DNA of 64,000 bases from the NCBI GenBank assembly GCA_021775735.1, contig JAJFHG010000026.1, forward strand, positions 1 to 64,000, given 5' to 3'. Position numbers and translations under genes: made by a program. The notes under the pieces are model-generated. The model was not told where the DNA came from and did no database searches. It saw only the letters and a list, made by a program, of their open reading frames with translations. This document shows positions 55,486 through 64,000 of this stretch, piece by piece. Each line of letters begins with the position of its first letter. Positions within the stretch are counted from its first letter, which is position 1. This DNA is from Hyphomicrobiaceae bacterium. Its GTDB lineage: Bacteria; Pseudomonadota; Alphaproteobacteria; Rhizobiales; Hyphomicrobiaceae.

Positions 55486-57729
55486 ATGCCCGCGCGCACC
55501 TATGCGTCCCCAGACGACATCGACATGACCTCCATTTGGCCGGCGCTTAAGCGCAGCCTTGTGAAAGTGTTGCTCGCCTCCGTGCTGGTGGGTGTGCTGA
55601 CCTTTGCGGTATTTTCTATGGTGGCGCCGAAATATCTCTCAGAAGCGCAGCTTTCTATTGTGGCCCGCGCGGGCGGAAACCCGTTCTCAGCGCCACGTCC
55701 GGATGGCTCAAATTCTAGCTCGAACACCTACCGCATGGACAAAGAGGCTATTAACACCCATGTCCGGGCTATCAAATCAACGGGTCTTGCGACGCAAATT
55801 GCTAAAGATCTGAAGCTTGAGGAGCGCGCAGAATTCAACAGTGCCCTCGGAAGCGTCGACACGATGGGCTCCGTGTTGCGCATGATCGGCATTGGAGCGC
55901 CACCAAAGACACAGTCCGTCGAGGACCGTGTTCTCAATGCCTATTACAAACGCCTCAATGTTTTTGCTCCAAAAGAAAGCCGCTTTATCGTCGTTGGTTT
56001 TGAATCTGTTGATCCGCAGCTTGCGGCAACGATCGCCAATACGCTGTCGACGAAATATCGTTCGACGATGGCCAACCTGACTGTCGTTGAAAATGATGAG
56101 GTGCTCGAAAAACTGCGCCCAGAGATCGACCGGTTGATGAAGGAAGTCGATACGGCTCAAGCCTTGGTCGAGAAATTTCGTGGAGAAGCTAATATCTTTA
56201 AAGGTGGCCGTGATGCTACGGGCCTTAATCAACAGCAGCTTGCGGAGCTCACGGCGGAACATTCAAGGGCCAAGGCTGCCCGCTCCAGTGCTGAAGCACG
56301 TACGCGCTCTGCACGTGAGATGTATGAGGGTGGGACGGCTGATGCGCTTGCCGATGTTCAACGATCTCCGATTGTCCAAAACCTTGTTCAACAGCGTGTA
56401 CGCGTTGAACGTCAAATTTCTGAACTGTCTGCACTACTTTTGCCTGGCCATCCGCGTATGAAGCAGCTTTATGCAGATCTGCGTGGCCTCAAGCGCCAGG
56501 TGAAGAACGAAGTGGGTAAAGTCGTAGATAGTCTTGAAAAAGAGGCAAAAGTGGCAGTTTTGCGTGAAGCGTCTATTGCCCGCAGCCTCGCAGAGCTAAA
56601 GGCCAAAGTCGTCGATACGGGGCCGGATGAAGTGAAACTGGCGAGTTTGGAAGCGGTTGCAAAATCCAAGCGCTCTGAATTGGCGCGTGTTCGTTCTCAG
56701 TTTGAGGCCGCCAAGGCGCGTGCGCAAAGCGGTGCGGTGCCTGTTGAAGCACAAATCATCTCACGTGCGCGCGCGGCAAGTCTGCCAAGCTCACCGAAGA
56801 AACTGCAGTATGCAGCGCTTGCGAGTTTTGCAACATTGTTGTTCGGCTTAGCAGGTACGATCCTGGGGCTGCTCTGGGGTGGTGCACGTTCTGGGGCTCC
56901 ACAGGCGCGATTTGCTGGTGACCCGCCGATGTCTCCATCATCGTCTTCCGGTGGTATGAACCGGGTTCATCCAATCCCCCAGCAACCAGCAACAGAACCA
57001 CCTTTGGCGGCCGCACCCATTCCATCTGCCCAGCCGCAACCTGTGCCACCAGGGCCGGAGTCTGCGGTTACAAGCACCTTGTCGTTAGCGAGTATTGGTG
57101 AACTTGTAAGTCGCATAGAAGCCAATAATGGCGCCAGCGGTTACCGCACTCTCATCACGTCTGATGTCGTGAATCTGGATGCGCGCGATGAAGCTCTTGT
57201 TGTCGCCAAGGACCTATCATCGGCACGTAATTCAGTCATTTTGGTGGACTGGGCTCCAGATGGTGAAGGTATGGCTCAAAATATTGGGGCTGCACGTTCA
57301 CCCGGCTTAAATGACCTGTTTGCAGGTGCGGCAACCTTCCAAGATGTTATCCAAGTTGTGCCTGATAGTGGCGTGCACTTCATCGCAACAGGTGCCAGCA
57401 GCTCAGTGCCGCTTGACCCAGATAAGATCAATCTGGTGCTTGACGCCCTTGATGAAGCCTACAGCAACATTATTGTTGTTGCTCATCATGATGCGGCCCG
57501 TCACCTGTTTGAGGTCATTGAAGGCCGCTTTGATGCAGGTGTTACCGTCACCGAGCCGAAAGGTAGCGTGGCAATGATCCAGGATCAGCCAGGTACATTC
57601 CTTGGATTCCAGGTTGCAGATATCGATTTGATCACCCTTGAGCGCAAATCAGGTGATGGCTTGGCGCCAGGTCGCGCGTTGCTCCGTGGCATGCAGGTGG
57701 AAGATCACGATGGAGCCAACGGTGCGTGA
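55486..57729 (+). CDS. Wzc/GumC-like polysaccharide co-polymerase with degenerate BY-kinase domain
   Basis: The 747-aa protein has a Wzz domain with helices near 23-45 and 435-460, a long periplasmic coiled coil (210-400), a Pro-rich linker (475-525) and a C-terminal domain like bacterial tyrosine kinases (540-700). In the last, the P-loop place reads TSDVVNLDARDEALVVAKDL with no GK(S/T), and Walker A' reads VILVDWAPDGEG. No Tyr cluster ends the chain. It therefore probably controls chain length and export without kinase activity, or depends on a partner. Confidence 0.85.
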   Translation: MPARTYASPDDIDMTSIWPALKRSLVKVLLASVLVGVLTFAVFSMVAPKYLSEAQLSIVARAGGNPFSAPRPDGSNSSSNTYRMDKEAINTHVRAIKSTGLATQIAKDLKLEERAEFNSALGSVDTMGSVLRMIGIGAPPKTQSVEDRVLNAYYKRLNVFAPKESRFIVVGFESVDPQLAATIANTLSTKYRSTMANLTVVENDEVLEKLRPEIDRLMKEVDTAQALVEKFRGEANIFKGGRDATGLNQQQLAELTAEHSRAKAARSSAEARTRSAREMYEGGTADALADVQRSPIVQNLVQQRVRVERQISELSALLLPGHPRMKQLYADLRGLKRQVKNEVGKVVDSLEKEAKVAVLREASIARSLAELKAKVVDTGPDEVKLASLEAVAKSKRSELARVRSQFEAAKARAQSGAVPVEAQIISRARAASLPSSPKKLQYAALASFATLLFGLAGTILGLLWGGARSGAPQARFAGDPPMSPSSSSGGMNRVHPIPQQPATEPPLAAAPIPSAQPQPVPPGPESAVTSTLSLASIGELVSRIEANNGASGYRTLITSDVVNLDARDEALVVAKDLSSARNSVILVDWAPDGEGMAQNIGAARSPGLNDLFAGAATFQDVIQVVPDSGVHFIATGASSSVPLDPDKINLVLDALDEAYSNIIVVAHHDAARHLFEVIEGRFDAGVTVTEPKGSVAMIQDQPGTFLGFQVADIDLITLERKSGDGLAPGRALLRGMQVEDHDGANGA

Positions 57730-57913
57730 CCCGGAACGCTCATCTGACACCCCACGCGCATTAAGCTTTTGCTAACCATAACTGACCTCGCGAACCCGTT
57801 AACACGGTGCGCCGGGTCAGAATTGCATGATGCTTGCATTGTTTTGTCTGTCGGCAGCCCGATTACGGCTGTCAAAATATGCGAATTTCAACAGACGAAG
57901 TCACGACGGTATT

Positions 57914-59026
57914 ATGAGCGAGCCATCCAAGTTCATTTTCAAGTCAGTGCTGAAGGCACTGCACTATTCTGGATTAGCCAAAGCTATGGCACCTGTTGCG
58001 CGTGGGCACGGGGTGATTTTTATGCTGCACCGGGTGTGCCCGGTTGAAGACGCGGGTTTTTCGCCGAACCGCATCTTGAAGGTGACACCAAAATTTCTTG
58101 AGCACGTGATCACGCTCGTGAAGCGGTCAGGTATTGATATTATCAGCCTGGATGATGTACCAGCCCGCATCAAGGACAAGGATAACAAGCGCCGCTTTGC
58201 GTGCTTTACGTTGGACGACGGTTATCGTGACAACATAGATCATGCCTATCCAGTTTTCAAAAAGCACAATGTGCCGTTCACCATCTATCTACCAACAGCT
58301 TTTGCTGATGGCGAAGGGGATTTGTGGTGGTTGGTGCTGCAGGAATCTATCCTGAAGGCAGACCGTATTCAGACTACGATTGATGGTGCACGACGCATCT
58401 TTACGACGCGTACGCAAAAGCAGAAAGATACAGCCTTCAATGACATCTACTGGTGGTTGAGATCGCAACCTGAACAAGAGGCGCGCAGGATTGTGAGTGG
58501 CATTGCCAAAGATGCGGGCTATGACGCATCACCACTGTGTTCCGATCTCGTGATGACCTGGGATCAAGCGCGTGCGTTGGCCAAAGACCCGCTTGTGACA
58601 TTCGGTGGGCACACCTGTCGCCACCTTGCGTTGGCAAAGCTACCGGCTAACGAGGCCCGTCGTGAGATCGCAGAAAGTATTGTCCGACTTGAGCGTGAAC
58701 TTGGTCGCCCGTGCCATCACTTTTCCTACCCCTATGGTGATGCGGGGAGTGCAGGCGTGCGCGAGTTTGAATTTGTAACATCCTTGGGGCTCGCAACCGC
58801 TGTGACAACCCGCAAAGGCCATGTATACGCTCATCATCAAGACCACATGTCGGCATTGCCGCGCATTTCTCTCAATGGTGACTATCAGGATCTGCGCTAT
58901 GTCAGTGTGTTTCTGACAGGTGTTCCATTTGTGCTATGGAATGCGCTGGGTCGAGCACGGTCGCTGCTTGTTGGCTTGAAACCCGCGAAAGCGCAGAGCG
59001 TGGAAAACGGAAAACTTGCAGCGTAA
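57914..59026 (+). CDS. Polysaccharide deacetylase (NodB domain)
   Basis: ATG 57914 yields 370 aa; an upstream in-frame codon at 57827 lacks support. NodB motifs are present: LDDGYRDN (metal and catalytic Asp), GGHTCRHLALAKL (two metal His) and HFSYPYGDAG. No signal peptide is evident and an insertion between motifs 1 and 2 (about 110-190) is long. It may deacetylate exopolysaccharide or lipid-linked sugars. Location after the Wzc-like gene on the same strand supports that. Confidence 0.88.
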   Translation: MSEPSKFIFKSVLKALHYSGLAKAMAPVARGHGVIFMLHRVCPVEDAGFSPNRILKVTPKFLEHVITLVKRSGIDIISLDDVPARIKDKDNKRRFACFTLDDGYRDNIDHAYPVFKKHNVPFTIYLPTAFADGEGDLWWLVLQESILKADRIQTTIDGARRIFTTRTQKQKDTAFNDIYWWLRSQPEQEARRIVSGIAKDAGYDASPLCSDLVMTWDQARALAKDPLVTFGGHTCRHLALAKLPANEARREIAESIVRLERELGRPCHHFSYPYGDAGSAGVREFEFVTSLGLATAVTTRKGHVYAHHQDHMSALPRISLNGDYQDLRYVSVFLTGVPFVLWNALGRARSLLVGLKPAKAQSVENGKLAA

Positions 59027-59142
59027 GCTGCCATGCCTGATCGTTGACTATGAAAAATGCGCGTTCAGACAATTTTTCGCCGCTCACCGACGCCACATGA
59101 TTGCATACGCTGTAATTGATCCGCCAATCGATCGGCGTGACG

Positions 59143-59346
59143 TCAGCTATCTCTATGCATCCAGGAAATCACCCAGCAGGCAACTGGCACCCATAACGTG
59201 CCGGCCACGATGTAATAGGAAAGCTCAGCGAACCGGGAGCTATTGACCTGCATTGTGATTGCAACAGCCATCGCAGCCAGAACATAAACGATCAAAAAGA
59301 CGAGCAGTGCGAGCATGCCAATGAGCTTGCGTTTGGCGGGTGTCAT
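59143..59346 (-). CDS. DUF2842 membrane protein
   Basis: The 67-aa protein has the DUF2842 pattern: basic start (TPAKRKLIGMLALLVFL), two helices and the tail YYIVAGTLWVPVACWVISWM. The family is common in Alphaproteobacteria and often lies next to ctaA as here, divergent by 125 bases. Function is unknown. Confidence 0.85.
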   Translation of the reverse strand: MTPAKRKLIGMLALLVFLIVYVLAAMAVAITMQVNSSRFAELSYYIVAGTLWVPVACWVISWMHRDS

Positions 59347-59471
59347 GTCGACTTGGCCTCAAGGGTGTCTTTGCGCAGCTCTAAGCGCGCGCTATAGTCG
59401 TATTGTGGAGATGATGGGGTGCCATTACCACCGTTTTGAAACAAGAACGAAAATAGAGATAGAGCCGCATC

Positions 59472-60554
59472 ATGCCTGGGACAAAACCCCGCAATCAATT
59501 TGCCACGTCAAACCAGCGATCTATTGCCATGTGGTTGCTTGGCGTTGCCGGTCTCGTTGTGTTGATGATCGTAGTGGGTGGCGCTACCAGGCTGACGGAT
59601 TCAGGTCTCTCGATCACCGAGTGGAAACCCATCCTGGGCGCTATACCCCCGCTCAGTGAGGGTGATTGGTTAGCGGCCTTTGAGAAGTATAAGCAGATCC
59701 CTGAGTTCAAGCTGGTAAACAAAAACATCACCATGGATGGTTTTAAGGCCATCTTCTGGTGGGAATGGGGACATCGCTTTTTAGGCCGCTTTATTGGTTT
59801 GGCGTTTGGTCTTCCATTTTTGTATTTCCTTGCAACCAGCACACTGACCAAGAGTTTGGCACTGCGCCTCTTTGGCATTCTGTTGCTTGGCGGCCTTCAA
59901 GGCGTCATTGGTTGGTATATGGTTATGTCAGGCTTGGTTGATCGCGTTGATGTAAGTCAGTACCGCTTGGCACTCCACCTTACCGTCGCTTTTATCATCC
60001 TTGGGCTTTTGATCTGGGTGGCGTTGGATGTGCTAGCGCCTGTCGAAGATTTTGGAGCGCGTCATAAGATGTCGCTCACAAGCTTGTTTGCAGGTTTGAT
60101 TGTTGGTCTTCTGTTATTGCAAGTTGTGTTGGGTGCGTTTGTGGCGGGTACTAAAGCTGGTCTCGCCTTTACCACGTGGCCAGATATGAACGGCGAATGG
60201 ATACCGTCAGACATGGCGCAACTCAGTCCCTGGTACAGAAATCTGTTTGAGGACATTGCGACCATTCAATTTAATCACCGTTTGATGGCTTATGTGATTT
60301 CTGTTGTTGTCTTGATCAACTTTTTTGTCGTGCTGCTGACACCTCAACGTCGGGGCGCACTCATCACATCTGCTGTTCTGGTTGTACTCGCAGTTGCAAG
60401 CCAAGTTGGGCTTGGCATCTGGACGTTGCTCAATGCGGTGCCGATTGACCTTGGTATTGCCCACCAAGGTTGGGCCGCTATCGTTTTTGCGATTGCCGTG
60501 CGCCATTGGCATCTTGCACGACGTCGCGATGCAGTCCAATTGCAAACTGGTTGA
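59472..60554 (+). CDS. ctaA: Heme A synthase (COX15/CtaA type 2)
   Basis: This enzyme oxidises the C8 methyl of heme O to make heme A for the aa3-type oxidase. The 360-aa protein has eight predicted helices with conserved His at helix ends: FWWEWGHRFLGR (about 97-108), RLALHLTVAF (about 164-173), IQFNHRLMAY (near 273) and LGIAHQGWAAI (near 335). The start VVGGATRLTDSGLSITEWKP is diagnostic. It partners the CtaB at 11709 or another copy elsewhere. It converges on argC, 13 bases apart. Confidence 0.95.
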   Translation: MPGTKPRNQFATSNQRSIAMWLLGVAGLVVLMIVVGGATRLTDSGLSITEWKPILGAIPPLSEGDWLAAFEKYKQIPEFKLVNKNITMDGFKAIFWWEWGHRFLGRFIGLAFGLPFLYFLATSTLTKSLALRLFGILLLGGLQGVIGWYMVMSGLVDRVDVSQYRLALHLTVAFIILGLLIWVALDVLAPVEDFGARHKMSLTSLFAGLIVGLLLLQVVLGAFVAGTKAGLAFTTWPDMNGEWIPSDMAQLSPWYRNLFEDIATIQFNHRLMAYVISVVVLINFFVVLLTPQRRGALITSAVLVVLAVASQVGLGIWTLLNAVPIDLGIAHQGWAAIVFAIAVRHWHLARRRDAVQLQTG

Positions 60555-60567
60555 GTTTGCGTGCGCC

Positions 60568-61494
60568 CTAATCCAAGCCCAGCATGAGCTTGATATTTTG
60601 AACCGCAGCGCCAGCGGCACCTTTGCCAAGATTGTCGAGCTGCGCGACCAGCAGCATTTGCTTTTGCGCTTCGTTAGCAAAGAGATAAATATGCATAGCA
60701 TCGTCGTCTTGGGCATCATCGGCAGATAGCGTCGTTGGTGTATCTTCGTGGACGATGACTTGGGCATTATCCGCGCGGCCATAGTAGGTGCGGAACAACT
60801 GCACGAGATCAGAGGCTGTTGGTGGCGTGTTGCGCGTTGCGAGCTGTAACGGCACGCAGACCAACATGCCTTGTGCAAAGTTGCCAACAGATGGCACGAA
60901 CAGAGGGGCTTGGGTAAGTCCCGTGTGGGCTATCACTTCCGGCAGGTGCTTGTGCTGAAGCGTAAGGCCATAGAGATGAAAAGCAGGTGCATCACCCTTT
61001 TCAAAGTCTGCAATCATGGATTTGCCGCCGCCGGAATATCCACTGACGGCATTGATTGTGAAGCTTTCATCAGGGTTAAACCATTCTGACTCCAGCAATG
61101 GCCGAATGAGTGCAATCGCGCCCGTTGCATAGCAGCCCGGATTGGCCACGCGTTTTGCAGCACGAATAGTATCCGCATGTCCTGGTTTCAGTTCTGAAAA
61201 CCCATAAACCCAACCTGGCTCGGTGCGATGGGCCGTTGAGGCATCAACAATACGCGGGCTCGTATTGCCCAGAGCATCTGCAAGCGCAACAGCTTCACGT
61301 GCCGCGCCATCAGGCAAACACAAGACGGCAATGTCGACCTCAGCCATCATCGCTTGGCGTGCTTTTGGATCTTTGCGGTCTGCATCAGCAATGCTTTTGA
61401 CGCTAATCTCAGGGATTGCAGCCAAACGCTCGCGAATTTGGAGGCCGGTCGTGCCTGCTTCGCCATCAATAAAGACTGTTCTTTTTTGGCTCAT
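60568..61494 (-). CDS. argC: N-acetyl-gamma-glutamyl-phosphate reductase (type 2)
   Basis: ArgC reduces N-acetylglutamyl phosphate to the semialdehyde in arginine synthesis. The 308-aa protein has the NADP-binding start VFIDGEAGTTGLQIRERL, active-site Cys in VANPGCYATGAIAL and the AVSGYSGGGKSM loop. Its short form (about 310 aa) is the type 2 enzyme. It lies downstream of rplM-rpsI, an order common in Alphaproteobacteria, with terC inserted. Confidence 0.95.
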   Translation of the reverse strand: MSQKRTVFIDGEAGTTGLQIRERLAAIPEISVKSIADADRKDPKARQAMMAEVDIAVLCLPDGAAREAVALADALGNTSPRIVDASTAHRTEPGWVYGFSELKPGHADTIRAAKRVANPGCYATGAIALIRPLLESEWFNPDESFTINAVSGYSGGGKSMIADFEKGDAPAFHLYGLTLQHKHLPEVIAHTGLTQAPLFVPSVGNFAQGMLVCVPLQLATRNTPPTASDLVQLFRTYYGRADNAQVIVHEDTPTTLSADDAQDDDAMHIYLFANEAQKQMLLVAQLDNLGKGAAGAAVQNIKLMLGLD

Positions 61495-61593
61495 TGTGAA
61501 AATTGCTTACACCAAGAGAATGTATGGATGCCCCATTTGTGTCCGTGGAGGAGGCGTTGGACTTGTTAAACAACAGCTGGGTGCATCGAGGCG

Positions 61594-62343
61594 CTACCCG
61601 CCGGCCGGCACGCCCAATCGATGTTTGATGGCTTCCCACAGGCTTTCTGAGCAAGCGAAGTCATATGCTGCACAAACAACCTGTTGCGAGCCGGAATAGA
61701 TCATATCAAGTGCGACCCAAAGAATGATCAGCAATCCAAGCCATGTGATCCAAGGGTAGCTGACGAGTAGGCGGGCAATAAAGTGTGCGGCAACTGCCAT
61801 CAAAATGACGGATATGGCAAGGCCAATGACCAGCACGAGGGGTTCGTCTTTTGCAGCGCCTGCAACGGCCAATACATTGTCGAGCGACATTGCGACGTCG
61901 GCCAACGTAATTTGCCAAACAGCTCCCCAAAATCCGATTTTGGCACCAGTAGAGGTTGCGTTGGAAGCGGCATCCAAGTCTTGTTCGTCGGTAACGATCT
62001 GGCGGTACATTTTCCAGCAGACAAACAACAGCAATAAGCCACCAGCAAGCGTTAACCCGACGATTGCTAACAGTTGTACGGTGATCGAGGCGAACAAGAT
62101 GCGCAGAACTACGGCTGCGGCAATGCCCCAGAAAATGACTTTAGAGCGAATAGATTTATCGACACGCGAGGCGGCGAGACCAACGACGATGGCATTGTCT
62201 CCTGCAAGTACCAAGTCAATGAGCAACACATTGAACAGCGCAACCATGTTGGTGCGGTACCAGTCCAGCGACAATAGGTTTTCGAAAGACGTACCAACCG
62301 ACCCAAGCATTTGGGCAAAATCGCCGGAAAATGACTCTAGCAT
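61594..62343 (-). CDS. TerC-family membrane protein (YjbE-like)
   Basis: The 249-aa protein has seven helices and the TerC motifs LIDLVLAGDNAIVVGLAA (about 40-57) and ITLADVAMSLDNVLAVAGAA (about 145-164), each with the conserved Asp-Asn. Relatives export manganese or help load metal onto exported proteins. GAGAGGA precedes the ATG. A role in tellurium resistance is not implied. Confidence 0.9.
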   Translation of the reverse strand: MLESFSGDFAQMLGSVGTSFENLLSLDWYRTNMVALFNVLLIDLVLAGDNAIVVGLAASRVDKSIRSKVIFWGIAAAVVLRILFASITVQLLAIVGLTLAGGLLLLFVCWKMYRQIVTDEQDLDAASNATSTGAKIGFWGAVWQITLADVAMSLDNVLAVAGAAKDEPLVLVIGLAISVILMAVAAHFIARLLVSYPWITWLGLLIILWVALDMIYSGSQQVVCAAYDFACSESLWEAIKHRLGVPAGG

Positions 62344-62601
62344 ATCGGTCCTCTCATAAGCCGCATGTCTGGCTTGCGACCCCCGCGTTTTGTTCCAATT
62401 GAATTGGCCATTAACATCATAAGATTAGGTCTGCAAACACCCGGTCGCATTAAAACAGTCATTGTATGTTGCAGATAACGGACAGCAGCCCCACTCGGTT
62501 GCCTCTCAATTTCATGCGTTAGATAGGCGTCAGCCCTGCATCGGCAAGGGATACAGGGCTGAAGTATATCGTTTTTTGAGACCCTGATTGGGTCAAACGC
62601 C

Positions 62602-63084
62602 TTAGCGCTTCGAGAACTGGAAGCTACGACGGGCTTTCGCACGACCGTATTTTTTACGTTCCACAGTCCGGCTATCGCGGGTCAGGAAGCCACCTTTTTT
62701 CAAAACACCGCGTAGCTCGGGTTCAAAATAGGTTAGTGCCTTCGAGATGCCGTGGCGTACAGCCCCAGCCTGGCCGGAAAGACCACCGCCAGAAACAGAC
62801 GCCATAATATCGTATTGCGTGCCGCGTTCCGCTGTATCCAAAGGTTGCTTCAACAGCATCTGTAATACCGGGCGCGCAAAATATTCGCTGTAGTCTTTTT
62901 TGTTGACCTTGATTTGACCGCTACCGGGTTTGAGCCAAACACGTGCAACGGCATCTTTCCGCTTGCCGGTCGCGTAAGCGCGGCCATACTTATCAAGCTT
63001 TTGCTCATACACAGGGGCTTGGTTTTCAGTTGACTCGGTCTTCAATTCACCAAGCTCTTCAAGCGTTTTTGTTTCTTCTGCCAT
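62602..63084 (-). CDS. rpsI: 30S ribosomal protein S9
   Basis: The 160-aa protein has an alphaproteobacterial acidic N-terminal extension (1-30), then the S9 core [20 protein letters not shown], a central [15 protein letters not shown] and the C-terminal [17 protein letters not shown] that reaches the P-site. It follows rplM by five bases in one operon. Confidence 0.98.
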   Translation of the reverse strand: MAEETKTLEELGELKTESTENQAPVYEQKLDKYGRAYATGKRKDAVARVWLKPGSGQIKVNKKDYSEYFARPVLQMLLKQPLDTAERGTQYDIMASVSGGGLSGQAGAVRHGISKALTYFEPELRGVLKKGGFLTRDSRTVERKKYGRAKARRSFQFSKR

Positions 63085-63089
63085 GAGAC

Positions 63090-63551
63090 TTAAGTCCTCA
63101 CGTTTTTAGAATTGAGTTTGGCAACATCAAGCGTTTCAGGCTTTTGCGCCTCGTGTGGGTGCTCTGTGCCTTTGTAGACTTTGAGATTACCCATCAATTT
63201 GCGTTGCAACGGTCCACGCTTCAGCATCCGCTCAACAGCCTTTTCAATGACGCGCTCTGGAAACTTACCTTCCAAAAGACGTTTCGGCGTTGTCGTCTTG
63301 ATGCCACCAGGATACCCGGTATGACGGTGGTATTCTTTGTCGTTGAATTTGTTGCCGGTGAAGGCAACTTTGGCGGCATTGATGACAACGATGTTGTCGC
63401 CACAATCAACGTGCGGAGTATAAATTGCGCGATGTTTACCCTTGAGGCGAAGTGCGATCAGCGATGCTAAGCGGCCAACAACAAGGCCCTCGGCGTCGAT
63501 CAAGATCCACTTCTTGTCCACCTCTTCAGATTTGGCGGCAAAAGTCTTCAT
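63090..63551 (-). CDS. rplM: 50S ribosomal protein L13
   Basis: The 153-aa protein has the L13 pattern: [48 protein letters not shown]-like [12 protein letters not shown] and [23 protein letters not shown] lies ten bases before the ATG. Transcription runs left into rpsI. Confidence 0.98.
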   Translation of the reverse strand: MKTFAAKSEEVDKKWILIDAEGLVVGRLASLIALRLKGKHRAIYTPHVDCGDNIVVINAAKVAFTGNKFNDKEYHRHTGYPGGIKTTTPKRLLEGKFPERVIEKAVERMLKRGPLQRKLMGNLKVYKGTEHPHEAQKPETLDVAKLNSKNVRT

Positions 63552-63715
63552 GGGGCAGCACTCCTGCCAGTTTTAGGTTGGGTCGGGCCGCTTAAGCCCA
63601 GGAGTGGGCTTGCAGAGCAGCAAAATCATGGGTGAGGTACGTGTTTTGCAGTGGGACGTCAACGAAAACTCGCCTATTGCGTCAAAAAGGCTAAGAGTAT
63701 CAATTGGCTAGTGTC

Positions 63716-63756
63716 ACGGTATTATAAAACCGTATATTACGGTAATATAATACCGT
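63716..63756. promoter_or_regulatory. Four alternating ACGGT/ACCGT half-sites
   Basis: ACGGT starts at 63716, ACCGT at 63729, ACGGT at 63739 and ACCGT at 63752, that is at steps of 13, 10 and 13 bases, in AT-rich DNA. The inner pair forms the perfect palindrome ACCGTA-TAT-TACGGT (63729-63743); the outer ones form CGGTATTAT/ATAATACCG. Regular spacing near one helical turn suggests cooperative binding by a dimeric regulator. Confidence 0.6.
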
Positions 63757-63770
63757 TTAATGTATATTTT

Positions 63771-63810
63771 GGAGGATTAAGTGCGTCAGCGTGCGCAACA
63801 GACAATCTAG
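63771..63810 (+). other. Strong ribosome site followed by a 9-codon open frame
   Basis: GGAGG (63771-63775) stands five bases before GTG 63781, which opens a frame of nine codons (MRQRAQQTI) ending at TAG 63808-63810. It follows the operator array directly. It may be a leader peptide or the stub of a lost gene. Confidence 0.35.
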
Positions 63811-64000
63811 GGGCCCACTTATTTGACATGTTAGGCCATTAGATCCTGGTAACGACTATGGCTGATCGAACTGATGACACCCAATACGGGCACGTCGCGT
63901 CATGATTGCTGGGCCTGTTTACAGGAATTGAGATGGCAACCTATGACTAAGGTTGAATGCAGACCCACAGAAGTGGGCTCGAGTGGAGACAAAAATATGA

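Larger units (their letters stand above)
63552..64000. other. Non-coding region upstream of rplM with an operator-like array
   Basis: I see no convincing gene in these 449 bases. They hold the rplM promoter, the half-site array at 63716-63756, a strong ribosome site before a 9-codon frame (63781-63810), and at the very end a frame from ATG 63943 that runs off the window (begins MTKVECRPTEVG) and cannot be judged. Confidence 0.5.

Noticed and set aside
62523-62556. AGCCCTG...CAGGGCT inverted repeat after rpsI
   Set aside because: The stem is short, the loop is long, and no T-run follows on the minus strand, so a terminator call is not supported.
63651-63842. 63-codon plus-strand frame
   Set aside because: It runs through the palindromic array, has no ribosome site and no recognisable motif.
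63943-64000. Possible start of a gene running off the right edge
   Set aside because: Only 19 codons are visible and the ribosome site is weak; it cannot be judged without further sequence.

Overview
The window looks like a chromosomal segment of a denitrifying alphaproteobacterium, probably a member of or close to the Hyphomicrobiales (Rhizobiales). The assignment rests on the rplM-rpsI followed by argC order at the right end, a DUF2842 protein divergent from an alphaproteobacterial-type heme A synthase, an FnrL-type regulator and the cox assembly genes. It is inferred from gene content and order only. I see no rRNA, tRNA, CRISPR array, insertion sequence or phage gene.

Region 1 (1-25.6 kb) is a respiratory and denitrification island, all on the + strand. 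It opens inside an aa3-type (A2 subclass) cytochrome oxidase operon: coxC end, SCO, coxB, coxA, a 47-aa membrane protein, DUF420 and a degenerate heme-copper oxidase paralog. Two Crp/Fnr regulators follow, one with an Fe-S cluster motif (FNR type) and one of the DNR/NnrR type, flanking a DUF4202 gene and the remnant of a third regulator. Next comes an unusual operon (9147-15934): a 60-aa membrane subunit, a CuA subunit II, a type-B-like heme-copper catalytic subunit whose cross-linking Tyr is replaced by Gln, a heme O synthase, a second SCO protein, a cytochrome b/ferredoxin/MvhD fusion, an unknown exported protein and a hemerythrin. This is best read as a CuA-type nitric oxide reductase with its own cofactor assembly and a novel candidate quinol- or Fe-S-linked electron donor. 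The island ends with a complete heme d1/cd1 nitrite reductase cluster, nirS-E-C-F-DL-G-H-J-N, and a truncated hemoglobin. Similar 5-4-5 palindromes, (TTGAC/TTAAC)-N4-GTTAA, precede both the NOR-like operon and nirS, which suggests one NO-responsive regulator controls both.

Region 2 (25.7-46.3 kb) carries an RND efflux pair, an MscS-like channel and a diffusible-signal-factor (DSF) locus: an RpfF synthase beside an RpfC-like hybrid kinase and a REC-PAS-GGDEF-EAL regulator in place of the usual RpfG. These are followed by a flippase, a cyclic-nucleotide-binding patatin, a divergent cold-shock-like protein and a DevBCA-type ABC exporter.

Region 3 (46.5-49 kb) holds three paralogous, apparently secreted, Ala/Arg/Lys-rich proteins with a shared STAALLT box and a two-Cys C-terminal motif. 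I do not recognise them.

Region 4 (49-59 kb) is an exopolysaccharide locus: hydrolase, O-antigen-ligase-like polymerase, polyprenyl glycosylphosphotransferase, GT4, Wza-like export lipoprotein, Wzc-like protein with a degenerate kinase domain, and polysaccharide deacetylase. Region 5 (59-64 kb) is housekeeping: DUF2842, ctaA, argC, TerC, rpsI and rplM, then a non-coding stretch with a regular array of operator-like half-sites.
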